From: Microbacterium timonense
GTDB taxonomy: Bacteria; Actinomycetota; Actinomycetes; Actinomycetales; Microbacteriaceae
Direction: 5' to 3'
NCBI RefSeq assembly: GCF_900292075.1
Contig: NZ_OLMV01000002.1
Coordinates: forward strand, 704,223 to 768,222
DNA length: 64,000 nucleotides
A program made the translations under genes and the position numbers. Of this stretch, positions 15,559-24,737 are shown in pieces. The notes beneath the pieces were generated by a model. The model worked only from the letters and a program-made list of their open reading frames with translations, was not told the DNA's origin and searched no databases. The first letter of the stretch is position 1. The number at the start of each line of letters is the position of its first letter.

Positions 15559-18036
15559 TCAGCCCGTCACGTACGACAGACCGTCGACCCGGAGGACGTC
15601 GCCGCCCTTCTTCACCAGTCGCAGGGTGTGGTCGCCCTTCTTGAGACCGGTCTTCGAGAACCACTCCTGCTGCGTCAGACGCACCGCTGCGTGGACGTCG
15701 ACCGTGTCGACGAGCTTCCCGTCGAGGTACACCTCGACCTCGCCCTGGTCGGGGGCGATCGGCCCGCTGACCGCGACGGCTGTGCCGCGGAATGCGAGCT
15801 CGACCGCGGCGCCATCATCGGCGCTCCAGTGCACGTCGTCGTTCAGATCACCGCGGAACCGGAACTGCAGTGTCGTGGCGCCGTCCGGAAGCGCCCCGAG
15901 GTACGCCGCGGCGAGGATCACGGCATCGCCTTCTCGCGTGTAGTCGGCGTCGCCGAGAGGCGTCCCATCCCGGTAGATCCCGACGAGCTCCCCCGGATCG
16001 CGGAGGACGTGAACGGTGGCGTCCTCGGCAGCCGCCCGGTCGAAGGCCACCCCGTTCACGTCGAGAAGGCTCGCCTGCACGACGTCGATGCGGTCGAGGA
16101 GCAGGAACTGCCCCGACTTCTTCACGACGCGGAGGGTGTGCGCGCCGTCGGTGAGATCACGCACGCTGTACACCACCTCCTGCACGCCGCGGCCCTCGGC
16201 CGGATCCCGGTGCGTGTCGACGGTGTCCACGAGCACGCCATCGAGATACACCTCCGCCTCGCCCTGCGACTCATGGGTCTCCGTCACCCAGTCGACGCCC
16301 GTGCCGGTGAAGGTGTATTGGAACGCGGCGCCGTTGGTCTCGGCGTAGTGCACGTCATCCTGGTGGTCTCCCAGTCCCCGGCCGCTGCTGTATCCCCAGT
16401 TGCCGCTGTACGCGATGCCGGGATCGGTGTCGTTCACGGCCAGCACGTTCGATGAGCCCTGCGCGGGCGCGGTGCCGCCCTGCGACGAGTCGAACACCGA
16501 CACCGTGAGGGGCTGCGTGGCCGCGACGGTCTCCTTGCCGCCGTTGCGCGACCAGGCGCCGTCGTACGACAGGCGCGCGTCGTCGTCGTTGAGGCCGATC
16601 GTGGAGCCCTTGGCCGGAGTGACGGTGAACAGTCGCGTACCGTGGATCGGCACGTCCTCGGCGACGAACTCCCCGTCGTGGGAGCCGAGGTTCTTTCGGG
16701 CCCACAGATCACGCACCTTCGCCGAGCCGTGCACGCCGATGTCGGCGAACGGGATCCGGATGTCGGCATCCGCACGTCCGAGGTTGAAGACCGCCACCGT
16801 GACGGACCCATCGGGATTGTGGGCGAACCAGGTCTGCTGCTTGGTCGTGGTCGAGACCGGGCGGGCGGGACGACCCGCCTGGTTCACCGCGATCACCTCG
16901 GGGTTGGTGAGCAGTTCAAGACCGTACTCGTCGAGCCGGGTGAGGTCGTTGCCCACGTACATCGGCGCTGCCGAGACCGCCCACAGGGTCGTCGCGGTGC
17001 GCCGTTCGTCACGGGTCAGCCCGTCCATCTCGCCGTTTCCGACGTTGAGCGAGTCGAAGTCGTTCCAGCCCCGGTTCGGCCCGGCGTACCGCCACCAATC
17101 GGCCGCCCGGGGAAACAGGCGCGCGATGTTCTCCCACGTGGTGAGGGCTTCGTCGCCGCAATAGCACTCGACGTCCCATTCGACGCGCCAGCCTTGCGCG
17201 TGCTCGGCCCAGTAGTCCGCGTAGCGGATGTCCAGTGCCCACGACAGCTCGAACCAGATGCCGTGGGGCTCCAGCGCCTTCGACCAGGCGGCGACGTCGT
17301 CGCGCGCGTCGAGCGACAGGTCGCCGATGCCGGAACCGGGCGTCACGCTGTCGAACTTGAGGAAGTCGACGCCCCACTCGCCCAGGACATCGGCGATGGA
17401 GTCGACGTAGGCCTGCGCACATGGATCGGTGAAGTCGATGCGGTACCCGATGTCCCAGTAGTCGGCCTGCTGGAGCGGCTGCTTCACGATGTCGCCGGTC
17501 GAGCAGCCCGGGGCGTCGAAGATCGGCAGATCCGCCTCGTACACCTGGGGCGAGATGCCGGGGATCAGGTACAGGCCGGCCTTCTGACCGTTGTCGTGGA
17601 TGTGATCGATGACAGCCTGCAGCCCGTCCGGGTACAGCGTCGCGCTCGGCGTCGGCCGGCCGTACTCGTCCACCCCGTCGTTCCACCCGGCATCGATGTT
17701 GATGTACTCGTACCCTGCGGACTGGAGCTTGTCGTGCATCGCGTCCGACTGGGCGATGATCTGGTCGGCGGTGATCCACTTTCCGTTGCCGGAGTACACC
17801 TGCATGCTGTAGCTGCTCCAGCCCATGTACGGGCGGGCGCCGAGCTCCTCGCCTGCAGGATCGGGGGCGGCGGGCGCGGATGCGGCGGCGGGGACGGATG
17901 CCTCGGCGAGGGTGGATGCCTCGGCGGGGGTCGCGGCCAACGCGCTCGTCACTGCGCCCGATCCGAACGACAGTGCGGCAGCGGTCAGCGCGGCCAGCCA
18001 CCGTCGCGCGCGGGCGTGGCGGTTGTCAGTGTCCAT
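15559..18036 (-). CDS. Secreted GH27-like alpha-galactosidase with two C-terminal beta modules
   Basis: An 825-residue protein. An N-terminal signal peptide (RRWLAALTAAALSFGSGAVTSALA) and an Ala/Pro linker precede a GH27-type barrel: ARPYMGWSSYSMQVY, AGYEYINIDAGWNDG, and DFLKFDSV with the nucleophile Asp. The chemistry would be release of terminal alpha-galactose, or a related sugar, outside the cell. After the beta domain, two similar roughly 90-residue modules each contain VEVYLDGKLVDTVD-type and HTLRLVKKGG-type strands, looking like a duplicated binding module. GAGAGGAA precedes the ATG. Same strand as GH36, 82 bp apart. Confidence 0.85.
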   Translation of the reverse strand: MDTDNRHARARRWLAALTAAALSFGSGAVTSALAATPAEASTLAEASVPAAASAPAAPDPAGEELGARPYMGWSSYSMQVYSGNGKWITADQIIAQSDAMHDKLQSAGYEYINIDAGWNDGVDEYGRPTPSATLYPDGLQAVIDHIHDNGQKAGLYLIPGISPQVYEADLPIFDAPGCSTGDIVKQPLQQADYWDIGYRIDFTDPCAQAYVDSIADVLGEWGVDFLKFDSVTPGSGIGDLSLDARDDVAAWSKALEPHGIWFELSWALDIRYADYWAEHAQGWRVEWDVECYCGDEALTTWENIARLFPRAADWWRYAGPNRGWNDFDSLNVGNGEMDGLTRDERRTATTLWAVSAAPMYVGNDLTRLDEYGLELLTNPEVIAVNQAGRPARPVSTTTKQQTWFAHNPDGSVTVAVFNLGRADADIRIPFADIGVHGSAKVRDLWARKNLGSHDGEFVAEDVPIHGTRLFTVTPAKGSTIGLNDDDARLSYDGAWSRNGGKETVAATQPLTVSVFDSSQGGTAPAQGSSNVLAVNDTDPGIAYSGNWGYSSGRGLGDHQDDVHYAETNGAAFQYTFTGTGVDWVTETHESQGEAEVYLDGVLVDTVDTHRDPAEGRGVQEVVYSVRDLTDGAHTLRVVKKSGQFLLLDRIDVVQASLLDVNGVAFDRAAAEDATVHVLRDPGELVGIYRDGTPLGDADYTREGDAVILAAAYLGALPDGATTLQFRFRGDLNDDVHWSADDGAAVELAFRGTAVAVSGPIAPDQGEVEVYLDGKLVDTVDVHAAVRLTQQEWFSKTGLKKGDHTLRLVKKGGDVLRVDGLSYVTG

Positions 18037-18065
18037 GGTTTCCTCTCTGCGGTGGGTTCGACGGT

Positions 18066-18091
18066 GAACCCCGCGCCCCATCGCGCGGTTC
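18066..18091. terminator. GC-rich bulged hairpin between GH36 and GH27-like genes
   Basis: GAACCCCGCGC and GCGCGGTTC pair around a short CCCATC loop with a two-base bulge, downstream of the GH36 stop and upstream of the GH27-like start. It may end or attenuate transcription between the genes. The stem is imperfect and there is no T tract. Confidence 0.3.
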
Positions 18092-18118
18092 CCAGAAGTC
18101 GTGGACGTCAGCGACTCA

Positions 18119-20302
18119 TCAGAGCCGCACGACGTCGAAGAGCAGCGCCTGCTGCGGGTTGAGGGTGGGAAGCGGAACCCCGGCCACGGCGAGCACCGCG
18201 CCCGGCAGCTCGGTTCCGCCGTCCGTGGCGCCGGTCATCCAGGCGGGGTCGGCGACCTGGTGCCGACTGACCGGGCCGAGCTCGTCGCGCACCCGCACGA
18301 GGTACCGCGCATCCGCATCGAGACCGGGGAATCTCACGCGCCCGCTCTGTCCGTCGGGCGAGGTGGCAAGCCGCGCCCACGTGAACAGGGCCCGCGCTCC
18401 GTCGGGTGCGACGATGCCCGTCAGCATCGCCGAGTCGTCGGCGAGGTCGGCGTTGACGACGACGCCGGTGTGGATGAGGCCGCGCAGTTCCCGGTACAGC
18501 CTGGCCCACGCGGCGATGGTCGCCAGTTCCTCCGGTGTGGCAGCCGTCAGGTCCGTCTCGATTCCGGCGTGCGCGGTGAGGGAGATGGCCAGACGGAAGG
18601 ACAGATCGGTCTCACGTGAGGTGGTGTGCGAGCGGTGCGCACCCAGATGCGAGCCGATGAGCTCGGGCGGCAGCAGCAGGCGGGTCCAGCGCTCGATCCT
18701 CGCGCGTTCGACCGGGTCGTTGCAGTCCGAGGCCCACACGCGGTCGGTGCGCTCGAGGATGCCGAGGTCCACGCGCCCGCCGCCGCCGGAGCACGTCTCG
18801 ATCTCCAGTCGCGGGTGCCGTGCGCGCAGCTCGTCCAGCATGCGGTACAGGGCGAGGGTCTGGCAGTGCACGAGTGGACGCTCACCGCCATCGCGCTGAG
18901 CCACCGGCTCGACCAGGTCGCGGTTGTGGTCCCACTTCAGGTAGTCGATGTCGTATTCGGCGACCAGAGCGCTGATGCGCTCGAGGACGAGTGCGTACGC
19001 GCCCGGATGCGAGAGGTCGAGCACCTGCTGGTTGCGTGCGGTGGGGCCGGGGCCGTCCTTCGGCGCCATGACCCAGTCGGGATGCGTGCGGGCCAGATCG
19101 GAATCCGGGTTGATCATCTCAGGCTCGAACCACAGCCCGAACTGCATGCCTCGCGATCGCACGGCCTCGACGAACGGTCCCAGCCCGTCCGGCCACACGC
19201 TCTCATCCACCAGCCAGTCACCCAGCCCGGCGCTGGCGTCCCGGCGCCCGCGGAACCATCCGTCATCGAGGACGACCCGCTCCACGCCGACTTCTGCGGC
19301 GCGGTCGGCGATCTCGATGAGCCGGTCGAGATCGTGGTCGAAATAGACCGCTTCCCAGGTGTTGAGCACGAGCGGGCGCGGCGCGGCGGGGTGATGCGCA
19401 CGCGCACGAAGGCGACGGTGCAGACGGGCGGCGATGCCATCCAGTCCCCGGTCCGACCAGGTGAAGACGACGGTCGGCGCCTCATAGCGCTCGCCAGGTT
19501 CGAGAATCACTTCACCGGACCGCAGCAGCTCGCCCGCTCCGATGACCCGTGAAAGCGCGCCGGCCCCCTCGGGCAGCCGCTCGGCGAGATACTCGCCGTC
19601 GCCGCTCCACGCAAGGTGCACACCCCAGACCTCGCCCTGCGAGAACCCGAATGCGGGGGTTCCGGCCACGAGCAGGTACGGCGTGTCGTGGCCGGGCTTC
19701 CCGCGTCGGGCGCGACGTGCGTGGGTGCCGAAAGCGAAGGGCAGCCGCTGCGGTGCGCGCTCGCGACACCACTTGCCGGTGAAATCGAGCAGTTCGACTG
19801 CGCGATCGGGCAGCGGCAGTAGGGCACGCAGTCCGTCGACGAGGTACGCGGATGCCGCCTCCTGCGGGTTCTGGATCGACATGTCGACCGTCAGCACGCC
19901 TGCCGCGTCCAGCCGGTACTCCATGCGCGCGCTGGTGCCGGCGACGGGGTCGTCCAGGTCGATCACGATCCGGCCACCGGCGTCGCCCGACGTCTCCACC
20001 GTGCTCTCCACGGCACGGGGACGGGGGGTCGCGGCGGTGCCCGCGCGGCTCCCGGTCTGCGCGGGGGTGCCCGCCCACGCGTCCTGCTCGGTCGGCCACG
20101 CCGAGAATGCTCGGGGGACGTCCGGGGAGTTGTTCAGCATCGCGGGAACCGCCGTCTCCCGCAGTGCCTGTGCGACGAAGGCGTCTATAGGTCCGAGGTC
20201 GGCTCCCCAGTGCAGCACTCGCGGAACGCGGCCCTCGAGATCGACGACCAGCGACGTCCCCGCGGCCCGCAGCGTGTGGACGCCGTGCTCGCCGTTGACC
20301 AT
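18119..20302 (-). CDS. Alpha-galactosidase, GH36
   Basis: A 727-residue cytosolic enzyme without a signal peptide. GH36 hallmarks are in order: VLNTWEAVYFDHD, VVLDDGWFRGRRD, GLWFEPEMINPDSDL, nucleophile Asp in DYLKWDHNRDL, ETCSGGGGRVDLG, acid/base Asp in VWASDCNDPVER, and LLPPELIGSHLGAHRSHTTSR. It would hydrolyse alpha-galactosides imported by the adjacent transporter. AAGGAG precedes the ATG. It is divergent from the permease operon. Confidence 0.93.
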   Translation of the reverse strand: MVNGEHGVHTLRAAGTSLVVDLEGRVPRVLHWGADLGPIDAFVAQALRETAVPAMLNNSPDVPRAFSAWPTEQDAWAGTPAQTGSRAGTAATPRPRAVESTVETSGDAGGRIVIDLDDPVAGTSARMEYRLDAAGVLTVDMSIQNPQEAASAYLVDGLRALLPLPDRAVELLDFTGKWCRERAPQRLPFAFGTHARRARRGKPGHDTPYLLVAGTPAFGFSQGEVWGVHLAWSGDGEYLAERLPEGAGALSRVIGAGELLRSGEVILEPGERYEAPTVVFTWSDRGLDGIAARLHRRLRARAHHPAAPRPLVLNTWEAVYFDHDLDRLIEIADRAAEVGVERVVLDDGWFRGRRDASAGLGDWLVDESVWPDGLGPFVEAVRSRGMQFGLWFEPEMINPDSDLARTHPDWVMAPKDGPGPTARNQQVLDLSHPGAYALVLERISALVAEYDIDYLKWDHNRDLVEPVAQRDGGERPLVHCQTLALYRMLDELRARHPRLEIETCSGGGGRVDLGILERTDRVWASDCNDPVERARIERWTRLLLPPELIGSHLGAHRSHTTSRETDLSFRLAISLTAHAGIETDLTAATPEELATIAAWARLYRELRGLIHTGVVVNADLADDSAMLTGIVAPDGARALFTWARLATSPDGQSGRVRFPGLDADARYLVRVRDELGPVSRHQVADPAWMTGATDGGTELPGAVLAVAGVPLPTLNPQQALLFDVVRL

Positions 20303-20324
20303 TGGAACTCCTTCGCCGGGTTTC

Positions 20325-20353
20325 TTGACATTGGTAATTAATCATGTTTACTC
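20325..20353 (+). promoter_or_regulatory. Promoter and AT-rich operator-like site for the glycan transporter operon
   Basis: TTGACA (20325-20330) and TTTACT/TTACTC (20347-20353) are 16-17 bases apart, an unusually good promoter for this genome. The spacer TTGGTAATTAATCATG is a strikingly AT-rich, partly symmetric stretch and a candidate site for the ROK regulator encoded in the same operon. The 147-bp gap also serves the divergent GH36 gene. Confidence 0.6.
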
Positions 20354-20449
20354 TGGCGTCGCAACCAAAGATCCGAGGTCTGAGCCGAGGGTCCGAGGGC
20401 GACCCGAACCTTTCCCACGACGATGTCGTCGGACGAGACAGGAAGATCG

Positions 20450-21418
20450 ATGACGCTCTTAGAAGCTGAGACGGCGACCGCCGCGGAACCGACCTGGAGT
20501 GCCAGGCGAGGACGTCGTGCGCGCCGGAACGTCAACCGGTCGGCTCCGGCCCACCGGGGCGATGCCCGCCTCGCATGGGTGCTCATCGCGCCGGCCATGG
20601 TCGGTTTCCTGGTCTTCGCCGCCTACCCCACCCTGCGGGGCATCTACCTCAGCTTCACGAACTTCCGGGTGCTCAGCCCGCCGGAGTGGGTCGGCCTGGC
20701 CAACTTCGCCCAGCTGCTGCGGGACGACGTCTTCTGGAACGCCCTCGGCGTCACCGTCTACTTCGTTCTGCTGGCCGTCACGCTCACGATCGCGGTGTCC
20801 GTGCTCACCGCCGCGGTGCTGCACCGTCTGACCGCCTCGACGGTCATCCGGGGCCTCATCATCCTGCCGTTCCTCATCTCATCGGTGGTGGCGGCCACGG
20901 TGTGGTCGTGGATGCTCGACACCCAGCTCGGCATCGTCAACATCGTCATCGAGGCTCTCGGCGGCGAGGGTCAGCAGTTCCTGAGCTCGCGCGCGCTGGC
21001 CATCCCCTCGATCGCGCTCATCCACGTGTGGAAGAACATGGGCTACACGTCCATCATCATCTTCGCCGGGCTCCAGACGATCCCCGCGAGCGTGTACGAG
21101 GCGGGCCGGCTGGACGGCGCCAGCGAGACGCAGATGTTCTTCCGTCTCACGCTGCCGCTGCTGCGGCCGATCCTCGCGCTGGTCGTGGTGCTGAACGTCA
21201 TCGGCGCGTTCCAGGTCTTCGACATCATCGCCGTCACCACCAAGGGAGGACCCGCCAACGCGTCGAATGTGCTCCAGATGTACATCTACAGCAAGGCCTT
21301 CGGGCAGTTCGACTTCGGCTACGCGTCGGCGATGTCGCTCGCGCTGTTCGCGATCCTCATCGCGATCACCTTCATCCAGATGCGCCTGCTGCGCGCCAAC
21401 GAATCGGACACGAACTGA
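20450..21418 (+). CDS. Carbohydrate ABC transporter permease, MalF type
   Basis: A 322-residue inner-membrane permease with six hydrophobic helices after a basic N-tail. RLAWVLIAPAMVGFLVFAAYPTLRGIYLSFTNF is the usual first segment and YEAGRLDGASETQMFFRLTLPLLRP is the EAA loop that docks the ATPase. I chose ATG 20450 (GGAAG upstream) rather than 20423, which lacks a ribosome site. It pairs with the next permease, whose start shares one base with its stop. CUT1 family, so oligosaccharides are the likely cargo. Confidence 0.92.
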   Translation: MTLLEAETATAAEPTWSARRGRRARRNVNRSAPAHRGDARLAWVLIAPAMVGFLVFAAYPTLRGIYLSFTNFRVLSPPEWVGLANFAQLLRDDVFWNALGVTVYFVLLAVTLTIAVSVLTAAVLHRLTASTVIRGLIILPFLISSVVAATVWSWMLDTQLGIVNIVIEALGGEGQQFLSSRALAIPSIALIHVWKNMGYTSIIIFAGLQTIPASVYEAGRLDGASETQMFFRLTLPLLRPILALVVVLNVIGAFQVFDIIAVTTKGGPANASNVLQMYIYSKAFGQFDFGYASAMSLALFAILIAITFIQMRLLRANESDTN

Positions 21419-22305
21419 TGCGTACCAAAACGCGCCCCAGCATCGGGCGGATCGCCGCGTGGGTGTACCTGATCGCGATCCTGCTGATCACGATCTTCCC
21501 CTTCTACTGGATCCTGCGCACTGCTCTGTCCGACAACTACGCGCTGCTGGCTCACCCCTCCTCGGTCCTGCCGGTCGACTTCACATGGGGCCCGTTCCGC
21601 CGGGTGCTGGGTCTGGCGACTCCCGAAGAAGCGCTCGCCGAGGGCGGATCGGGCGCCTCCATCCAGCTGGGACGGTACATCTTCAACTCCGTGGTCTACG
21701 CCACCCTGTCGACGGCCCTCATCGTGTTCTTCTCCACGATCGCCGCCTACGCGTTCGCGCGACTGCAGTGGAAGGGCCGCGAGCTCGTGTTCTCGCTGTT
21801 CCTGGCCGCACTCATGGTGCCCGGCATCCTCACGCTCCTGCCCAACTTCGTCCTGGTGAAGGAGCTCGGGCTCCTCAACACGTTCGCCGGCATGATCCTG
21901 CCGTACGCATTGTTCTCGGCGTTCAACATCTTCTTCCTCCGCCAGTTCATGCTCGGCCTGTCGACGGAGACGGAGGAGGCCGCGCTGATCGACGGTGCGG
22001 GCCGCGTGCGGATCCTCTTCGGCATCACCCTCCCGATGACCAGCGGACCGATCGTCACACTGTCGATCCTGGGCTTCATCGGCATGTGGAACGACTACTT
22101 CTGGCCGCTGCTGGTCACCTCGGACGAGACGGTGCAGCCACTGACCCTCGCCCTCGCCGTGTTCAAGCAGGCATCGCCGCAGTCCCAGCCCGACTGGGCC
22201 GGACTGATGGCGGCGACCCTGGTCGCGGCGGCTCCGATGCTCGTGCTGTTCATGGTGTTCGGCAAGCGCATCGTCAACTCCATCGGATTCACGGGTCTGA
22301 AATGA
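21418..22305 (+). CDS. Carbohydrate ABC transporter permease, MalG type
   Basis: A 295-residue permease beginning with a helix at WVYLIAILLITIFPFYWILRTAL. The EAA loop EEAALIDGAGRVRILFGITLPMT and the C-terminal LFMVFGKRIVNSIGFTGLK are typical of MalG-type CUT1 subunits. It forms the membrane channel with the preceding permease. The TGATG junction couples their translation, and its own stop overlaps the fucosidase start by 4 bp. No ATPase gene accompanies the pair. Confidence 0.92.
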   Translation: MRTKTRPSIGRIAAWVYLIAILLITIFPFYWILRTALSDNYALLAHPSSVLPVDFTWGPFRRVLGLATPEEALAEGGSGASIQLGRYIFNSVVYATLSTALIVFFSTIAAYAFARLQWKGRELVFSLFLAALMVPGILTLLPNFVLVKELGLLNTFAGMILPYALFSAFNIFFLRQFMLGLSTETEEAALIDGAGRVRILFGITLPMTSGPIVTLSILGFIGMWNDYFWPLLVTSDETVQPLTLALAVFKQASPQSQPDWAGLMAATLVAAAPMLVLFMVFGKRIVNSIGFTGLK

Positions 22306-24737
22306 GCGCGAAGGTGAGCCCCACGCTTCGGCTGTCCTGGCGTGACCCCGCCACCCGGTGGGAGGAGGCGGTCCCGCTGGGCAACGGCCTCGTCGGCGCG
22401 ATGGCCTTCGGCGGCGCATCAGGCCGCTACCAGCTCAACGACGCCACCGTGTGGTCGGGCACGCCCGATGGCCCCGAGCGCGCGCTGCGCGACGTGGTGG
22501 CGGCGGGGGCCGGTCCGGAGCGCCTCGCTCGGGTGCGGGCAGCGCTGGAGGCCGGCGACGTGCGTGCCGCCGAAGATCTGCTCATGGCATTCGAGGGCCG
22601 ATACACGCAGGAGTTCCTTCCGCTGGCCGACCTCGCCGTCTCGGTGCCCGATGCCGCTCCCGTCGATCCCGCACGCCTGCTCGACCTCGACGACGCCGTG
22701 CTGCTCGAGGAGCTGCGCATCCCCGGTGGCACACTGCGTCGGCGCTCCTGGATCTCGGCCCCGGCACAGGCGCTCGTGGTCGAGCTGACGGCGGACACGC
22801 GATTCGAAGCATTCATCGCCCTGAGCACCCCGCTGCGCGAGGCGGGCAAGGCTACGACCGCCGCAGGGCTCCGGCTCGACGTCGAGATCCCCGTGGACGG
22901 AGCGCCGCTGCACGAATCTTCGGTGGAGCCGCCGCTGCGGTACGCCGACGCCGGCGACGACTACGACGGCTTCGCAAGCGTCGCCGTCGCGTGGGACACC
23001 GACGGTTTCGTGGACCACGCGCCCTCCGGCGCGACGGTCCGCGGGGCTCGCCGGCTGCTGATCGCCCTCTCCACATCGTCCCGCGCCGCGTTTTGGTGGG
23101 CCGACGCGGACGGGGAGTGGCGGACCGCCTCCCGTGAGGCGATCCGGGACCGGGCCACCCAGCGCGCAGACGCCGCGGCTTGCCGCGCACCGTCGGCGCT
23201 GCTGGCCGAGCATGTCGCCGACCGTCGGCGCATCGCCCGGGCGCGGTTCGCGATCGGCAGCCGCCGGGAAGGCACCTGGGACGTCCATCACGACATCCTC
23301 CACGGCGACGACCCCCTTCTCAGGGCGACCGTGGCCGCCGAGTTCGGCACCTATCTGCTGGCGTCGTCGTCGCGTGCGGGCGGGCCTGCGGCGAACCTGC
23401 AGGGGATCTGGAACGACCAGCTGCGTCCCGCCTGGTCGTCCAACTACACCATCAACATCAACACCCAGATGAACTACTGGGCGGCGCCCGTTCTCGGCCT
23501 CCAGGACCCGTTCGAGCCACTGCTCGCTCTCGTGGAGCGCCTTGCCCGAAGCGGTGCCAGGACTGCCCGCGAACTCTACGGAGCGCGCGGCTGGGTGGCG
23601 CATCACAACACCGATCTGTGGGGATGGAGCCTTCCCGTCGGCATGGGCCACGGCGCGCCCAGCTGGGCCATCTGGATGATGGGCGGCGTCTGGCTGACCC
23701 ACAACCTCTGGGACGCCTTCGCGTTCACGGGTGACGTGGAGCTGTTGCGCGCCCGCATCTGGCCCCTCATGCGCGGCGCCGTCGAGTTCTGCCTGGACTG
23801 GCTGGTGCCGGGCCCGGAGGGAACGCTGCGGACCATGCCGTCGACCTCGCCCGAGAACTCGTTCGTCGGGCCGGACGGCGCAGCGACAGCACTCGGGCTC
23901 ACCGCGGCATCCGATCTCGCGCTCGTGCGGGGACTCTTCGAGCGCGCGCTCGAAGCGCTCGCCGCACTCGACATGGACGACCCCATCGCGGCGGCGATCC
24001 ACGCCGCACTTCCTGCGCTGGCGCCGCTGACGATCGGCGCGGACGGCAGACTGCGCGAGTGGTCGGCCGACGTCGCCGAGGTCGAGCCTGTCCACCGCCA
24101 CCTCTCGCCGCTCGTCGGCATGTATCCGCTCGACTCCCTCACCCGCGAGCGCGATCCCGAGCTGTTCGAAGCCGGTGTGCGACTGCTCGACGCGCGCGGC
24201 CCCGGAGCCATGGGCTGGTCGTGGGCATGGAAGATCGCCCTCCGGGCCCGGATCGGCGACGGCGACGGGGCGGCGGCACTGCTGGAGGAGGCGCTCACCC
24301 CGTTCGACGGAGATGTGACCCGTCACGGACCGGTCGACGGCTCGGAATGGGGCGGGCTGCTTCCCAACCTGTTCAGCACACACCCGCCGTTCCAGATCGA
24401 CGGCAACCTGGGGTTCCCCGCCGGCATCGCCGAACTGCTCATCCAGAGCCACGGTGACGTCGTGCGTCTGCTTCCCGCACTGCCCTCGGGGTGGCGCACG
24501 GGCGACGCCCAGGGCCTCGGCGCCCGCGCCGGCCTCGTCGTGGACCTCGCGTGGCACGACGGCACCCTCACCGGCGCGCGCGTGCGCGACACGCTCCGCT
24601 GCGACCGCCGCGTCGTCGTGGAGTACGCCGGCACCCGCATCGACGTGCCCCTCGGTGCCGGCTCGTCGGCCGAGCTCACCCCGGGGGATTTCGCGGATGC
24701 CGCATCCCTCGCACTCGGAGGCCACCATGCACGGTGA
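22302..24737 (+). CDS. GH95 alpha-L-fucosidase (or alpha-L-galactosidase)
   Basis: An 811-residue enzyme without a signal peptide. The opening LRLSWRDPATRWEEAVPLGNGLVGAMAFGG is the GH95 N-terminal domain. In the (alpha/alpha)6 barrel, WSSNYTININTQMNYW (about residue 378) carries the paired Asn, SPENSF (about 515) the acid Glu, and FQIDGNLGFPAGIAELL the later Asp, as in AfcA. Family activity is inverting hydrolysis of alpha-1,2-L-fucosides, with some members on L-galactose. Being cytosolic and coupled to the importer, it would act on imported oligosaccharides and feed the fucose pathway 7 kb away. Confidence 0.9.
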   Translation: MSAKVSPTLRLSWRDPATRWEEAVPLGNGLVGAMAFGGASGRYQLNDATVWSGTPDGPERALRDVVAAGAGPERLARVRAALEAGDVRAAEDLLMAFEGRYTQEFLPLADLAVSVPDAAPVDPARLLDLDDAVLLEELRIPGGTLRRRSWISAPAQALVVELTADTRFEAFIALSTPLREAGKATTAAGLRLDVEIPVDGAPLHESSVEPPLRYADAGDDYDGFASVAVAWDTDGFVDHAPSGATVRGARRLLIALSTSSRAAFWWADADGEWRTASREAIRDRATQRADAAACRAPSALLAEHVADRRRIARARFAIGSRREGTWDVHHDILHGDDPLLRATVAAEFGTYLLASSSRAGGPAANLQGIWNDQLRPAWSSNYTININTQMNYWAAPVLGLQDPFEPLLALVERLARSGARTARELYGARGWVAHHNTDLWGWSLPVGMGHGAPSWAIWMMGGVWLTHNLWDAFAFTGDVELLRARIWPLMRGAVEFCLDWLVPGPEGTLRTMPSTSPENSFVGPDGAATALGLTAASDLALVRGLFERALEALAALDMDDPIAAAIHAALPALAPLTIGADGRLREWSADVAEVEPVHRHLSPLVGMYPLDSLTRERDPELFEAGVRLLDARGPGAMGWSWAWKIALRARIGDGDGAAALLEEALTPFDGDVTRHGPVDGSEWGGLLPNLFSTHPPFQIDGNLGFPAGIAELLIQSHGDVVRLLPALPSGWRTGDAQGLGARAGLVVDLAWHDGTLTGARVRDTLRCDRRVVVEYAGTRIDVPLGAGSSAELTPGDFADAASLALGGHHAR

